Below, one piece after another: positions 5,236 to 6,528 of a DNA stretch of 6,528 nucleotides. The stretch covers positions 1 to 6,528 of the forward strand of contig JAGOBN010000245.1 in the NCBI GenBank assembly GCA_017999235.1. Direction: 5' to 3'. The translations under genes were made by a program, and so were the position numbers. The notes beneath the pieces are model-generated. The model saw only the letters and a list, made by a program, of their open reading frames with translations, ran no database searches and was not told the DNA's origin. Source of the DNA: Anaerolineales bacterium. Its GTDB lineage: Bacteria; Chloroflexota; Anaerolineae; Anaerolineales; UBA6663. Position 1 is the stretch's first letter. Each line of letters starts with the position of its first letter.

Positions 5236-6440
5236 ACCCGCTCAAGCGCTTCTGGCTCAGCCTCAGCCCGGACCTGCGCTGGATCTCCATCGCCATCTTT
5301 CTGTCCGGGGTGGCGGAGGGGCTGTCGATCAATTTCCAGACGCTGTATGTGGAGGGGCTGGGCGCCACGCCCGCGCAGATCGGCCTGGTGTTCGGGGCGG
5401 CCGGCCTGGTCACCATCGCCGTCTACGTCCCGGCCGGCTGGCTGGCCGACCGCTGGCGGCGCAAGCCCATCATTATCGCGGCCTGGCTCTCCACGCTGGT
5501 GACTTTTACCTGGCTGACGCTGGCCCCGGATTGGCGCTGGGCGGTGCCGGGCTTCATGCTCTACGCGCTGGGCTCCTTCGCGCGGCCGGCCTTTTCCGCC
5601 TATATCGCGGCCGGCGAACGCGCGCGCAGCGTGCAGCGCGCCTTTGCGCTGACGTCCATCGCCTGGTCGTTGGGCAACATCCTGGCGCCGGCGGCCGGCG
5701 GCTGGATCGGCGAACACTTTGGCCTGCGCGCGGTCTTCGCGCTGTCGGGTGTGGTCTATGTCTTCTCCACCCTGGCGCTGATCCCGCTCAGCAACCCGGT
5801 CTCGGCCCGCCACACCGGCGGCAACCGCTTCCGGCTGCTGTTGGCGAACCGCCCGTTCTTGTGGCAGGTGTTCGCTTTCATGCTGATCGTCTTCGCGCTC
5901 AATCTGGGCGTGATCCTGGCGCCCAACTATCTGCAGGCCGTAAAGGGCATCAGCGTCGAGCAAGTCGGCCTGCTGGGGACGATCGCGGCGCTGGGCTTGG
6001 TGATCTTGAACTACGTGTTGGGCCGCGCGCGGCCGGAGCGGCGTGCGCCGCTGCTGGTGCTGCAGCTGGCGACGGCAACGGCGCTGGTCTTGCTGCTGAT
6101 CGCGCCGGCGGCGGTGGCCGGCCAGATCCCGCTGTTGATCGGCGTCGCCTATCTGCTGCGCGGCGCCGTGGACGCGATCTGGACGCCGATGTCCGGCCGG
6201 CTGAGCCTGTGGCTGCCGCCCGAGATCTTGAGCCTGGGGTTCAGCCTGCGCGACACCGGCGTGCGCGTGGCGATGACCCTGGCGCCGTTGGCCGCCGGCC
6301 GACTGTATGATCTTAACCCGGGGCTGCCCTTACAGCTTGGGCTGGGCGCGCTGGCCGTGACCTTCCTGGTGACCTTGACCCTGCCCAATTATCGGCCGGC
6401 GGTGGCGGTGGAGCCGGGGCCGACCGAGCCGCCCCAGTAA
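5232..6440 (+). CDS. MFS transporter, 12 predicted membrane helices
   Basis: A 402-residue inner-membrane major facilitator. The loop between helices 2 and 3 has the MFS motif A, GWLADRWRRKP (69-79). Hydrophobic stretches fall near 17-39, 49-68, 79-97, 104-124, 138-158, 164-186, 210-231, 244-264, 272-290, 297-317, 335-355 and 366-384, which gives two six-helix halves joined by a basic loop around 187-208. The tail is short and Pro/Glu-rich. Its start ATG overlaps the stop of the LLM gene as ATGA, and no Shine-Dalgarno sequence precedes it, so translation is probably coupled to the oxidoreductase. That tight link suggests the carrier moves the substrate or product of the pathway, but drug-efflux relatives look similar and direction cannot be told. 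The subfamily is not recognised. Confidence 0.92.
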   Translation: MNPLKRFWLSLSPDLRWISIAIFLSGVAEGLSINFQTLYVEGLGATPAQIGLVFGAAGLVTIAVYVPAGWLADRWRRKPIIIAAWLSTLVTFTWLTLAPDWRWAVPGFMLYALGSFARPAFSAYIAAGERARSVQRAFALTSIAWSLGNILAPAAGGWIGEHFGLRAVFALSGVVYVFSTLALIPLSNPVSARHTGGNRFRLLLANRPFLWQVFAFMLIVFALNLGVILAPNYLQAVKGISVEQVGLLGTIAALGLVILNYVLGRARPERRAPLLVLQLATATALVLLLIAPAAVAGQIPLLIGVAYLLRGAVDAIWTPMSGRLSLWLPPEILSLGFSLRDTGVRVAMTLAPLAAGRLYDLNPGLPLQLGLGALAVTFLVTLTLPNYRPAVAVEPGPTEPPQ

Positions 6441-6528
6441 GCCAGATCAGCCGCGAATGGCGCGAATGACACCGATAACGGCATTCTGATTGGCGGCCGC
6501 GTGGCAAGCGGCGTCAACGCGTGTACCC
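6441..6528. other. Downstream non-coding end of window with short 9-base repeat
   Basis: I find no supported gene start in these 88 bases. CGCGAATG occurs at 6452-6459 and again at 6461-6468, a 9-base period, with a degraded third copy (CACCGATAA) at 6470-6478. A 5-base stem (GCCGC 6496-6500 with GCGGC 6508-6512) is present but lacks a following T run, so no intrinsic terminator can be claimed. The end of the operon is not clearly marked. Confidence 0.45.

Noticed and set aside
4982..6310. Long plus-strand frame overlapping the LLM and MFS genes
   Set aside because: It is out of frame with two clearly real genes, and its product is Arg/Ala/Gly-rich with no membrane or enzyme pattern.
1013..6440. 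Identification as a rut pyrimidine-degradation operon
   Set aside because: RutB, RutC, RutD and RutF-type genes are absent, and the LLM protein is closer to the F420 type than to RutA.

Overview
The window is very GC-rich bacterial DNA, with strong G/C preference at third codon positions, and it looks chromosomal. It holds six complete or partial gene units that fit an accessory metabolic locus, plus the first codons of one further gene. I see no phage, plasmid, transposase, rRNA, tRNA or CRISPR signal. High GC, good Shine-Dalgarno sites, a luciferase-like oxidoreductase of the type that often uses F420, and many GCCGGC words suggest Chloroflexota (Anaerolineae or Caldilineae type) or, less likely, Actinomycetota. 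This assignment is inference and I hold it weakly.

Layout. On the minus strand, 723 down to 25 encodes a stand-alone class I glutamine amidotransferase-like (peptidase C26-like) protein. Two bases after its stop, a second minus-strand reading frame starts at 22 and leaves the window. Its first seven residues (MIIYVDL) match the start of the complete gene (MIVFVDL), so this is probably a tandem paralogue. A 289-base divergent intergenic region (724-1012) follows. It carries several inverted repeats and no convincing sigma-70 promoter. Five plus-strand genes then run head to tail: a cyclic-amidohydrolase of the dihydropyrimidinase/hydantoinase/allantoinase group (1013-2389), a short-chain dehydrogenase (2424-3179), a D-2-hydroxyacid dehydrogenase (3195-4235), a luciferase-like F420/flavin oxidoreductase (4291-5235) and a 12-helix MFS transporter (5232-6440). 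Gaps are 34, 15 and 55 bases, then a 4-base ATGA overlap, so one transcript is likely. The final 88 bases hold no recognisable gene and include a short 9-base-period repeat.

How the genes may work together (inference). The set reads as an uptake-and-breakdown route for a small cyclic amide, ureide or other N-heterocyclic compound. The MFS protein would import the compound or export a product. The LLM oxidoreductase would oxidise or reduce it, the hydantoinase-like enzyme would open a ring amide, and the two dehydrogenases would handle alcohol/keto and 2-hydroxy/2-keto acid steps. The divergent amidotransferase-like proteins could hydrolyse a gamma-glutamyl or other amide bond. No carbamoylase, ureidase, transaminase or regulator lies within the window, so the substrate cannot be named from this sequence. 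The order does not match the rut, hyu or allantoin clusters that I know.
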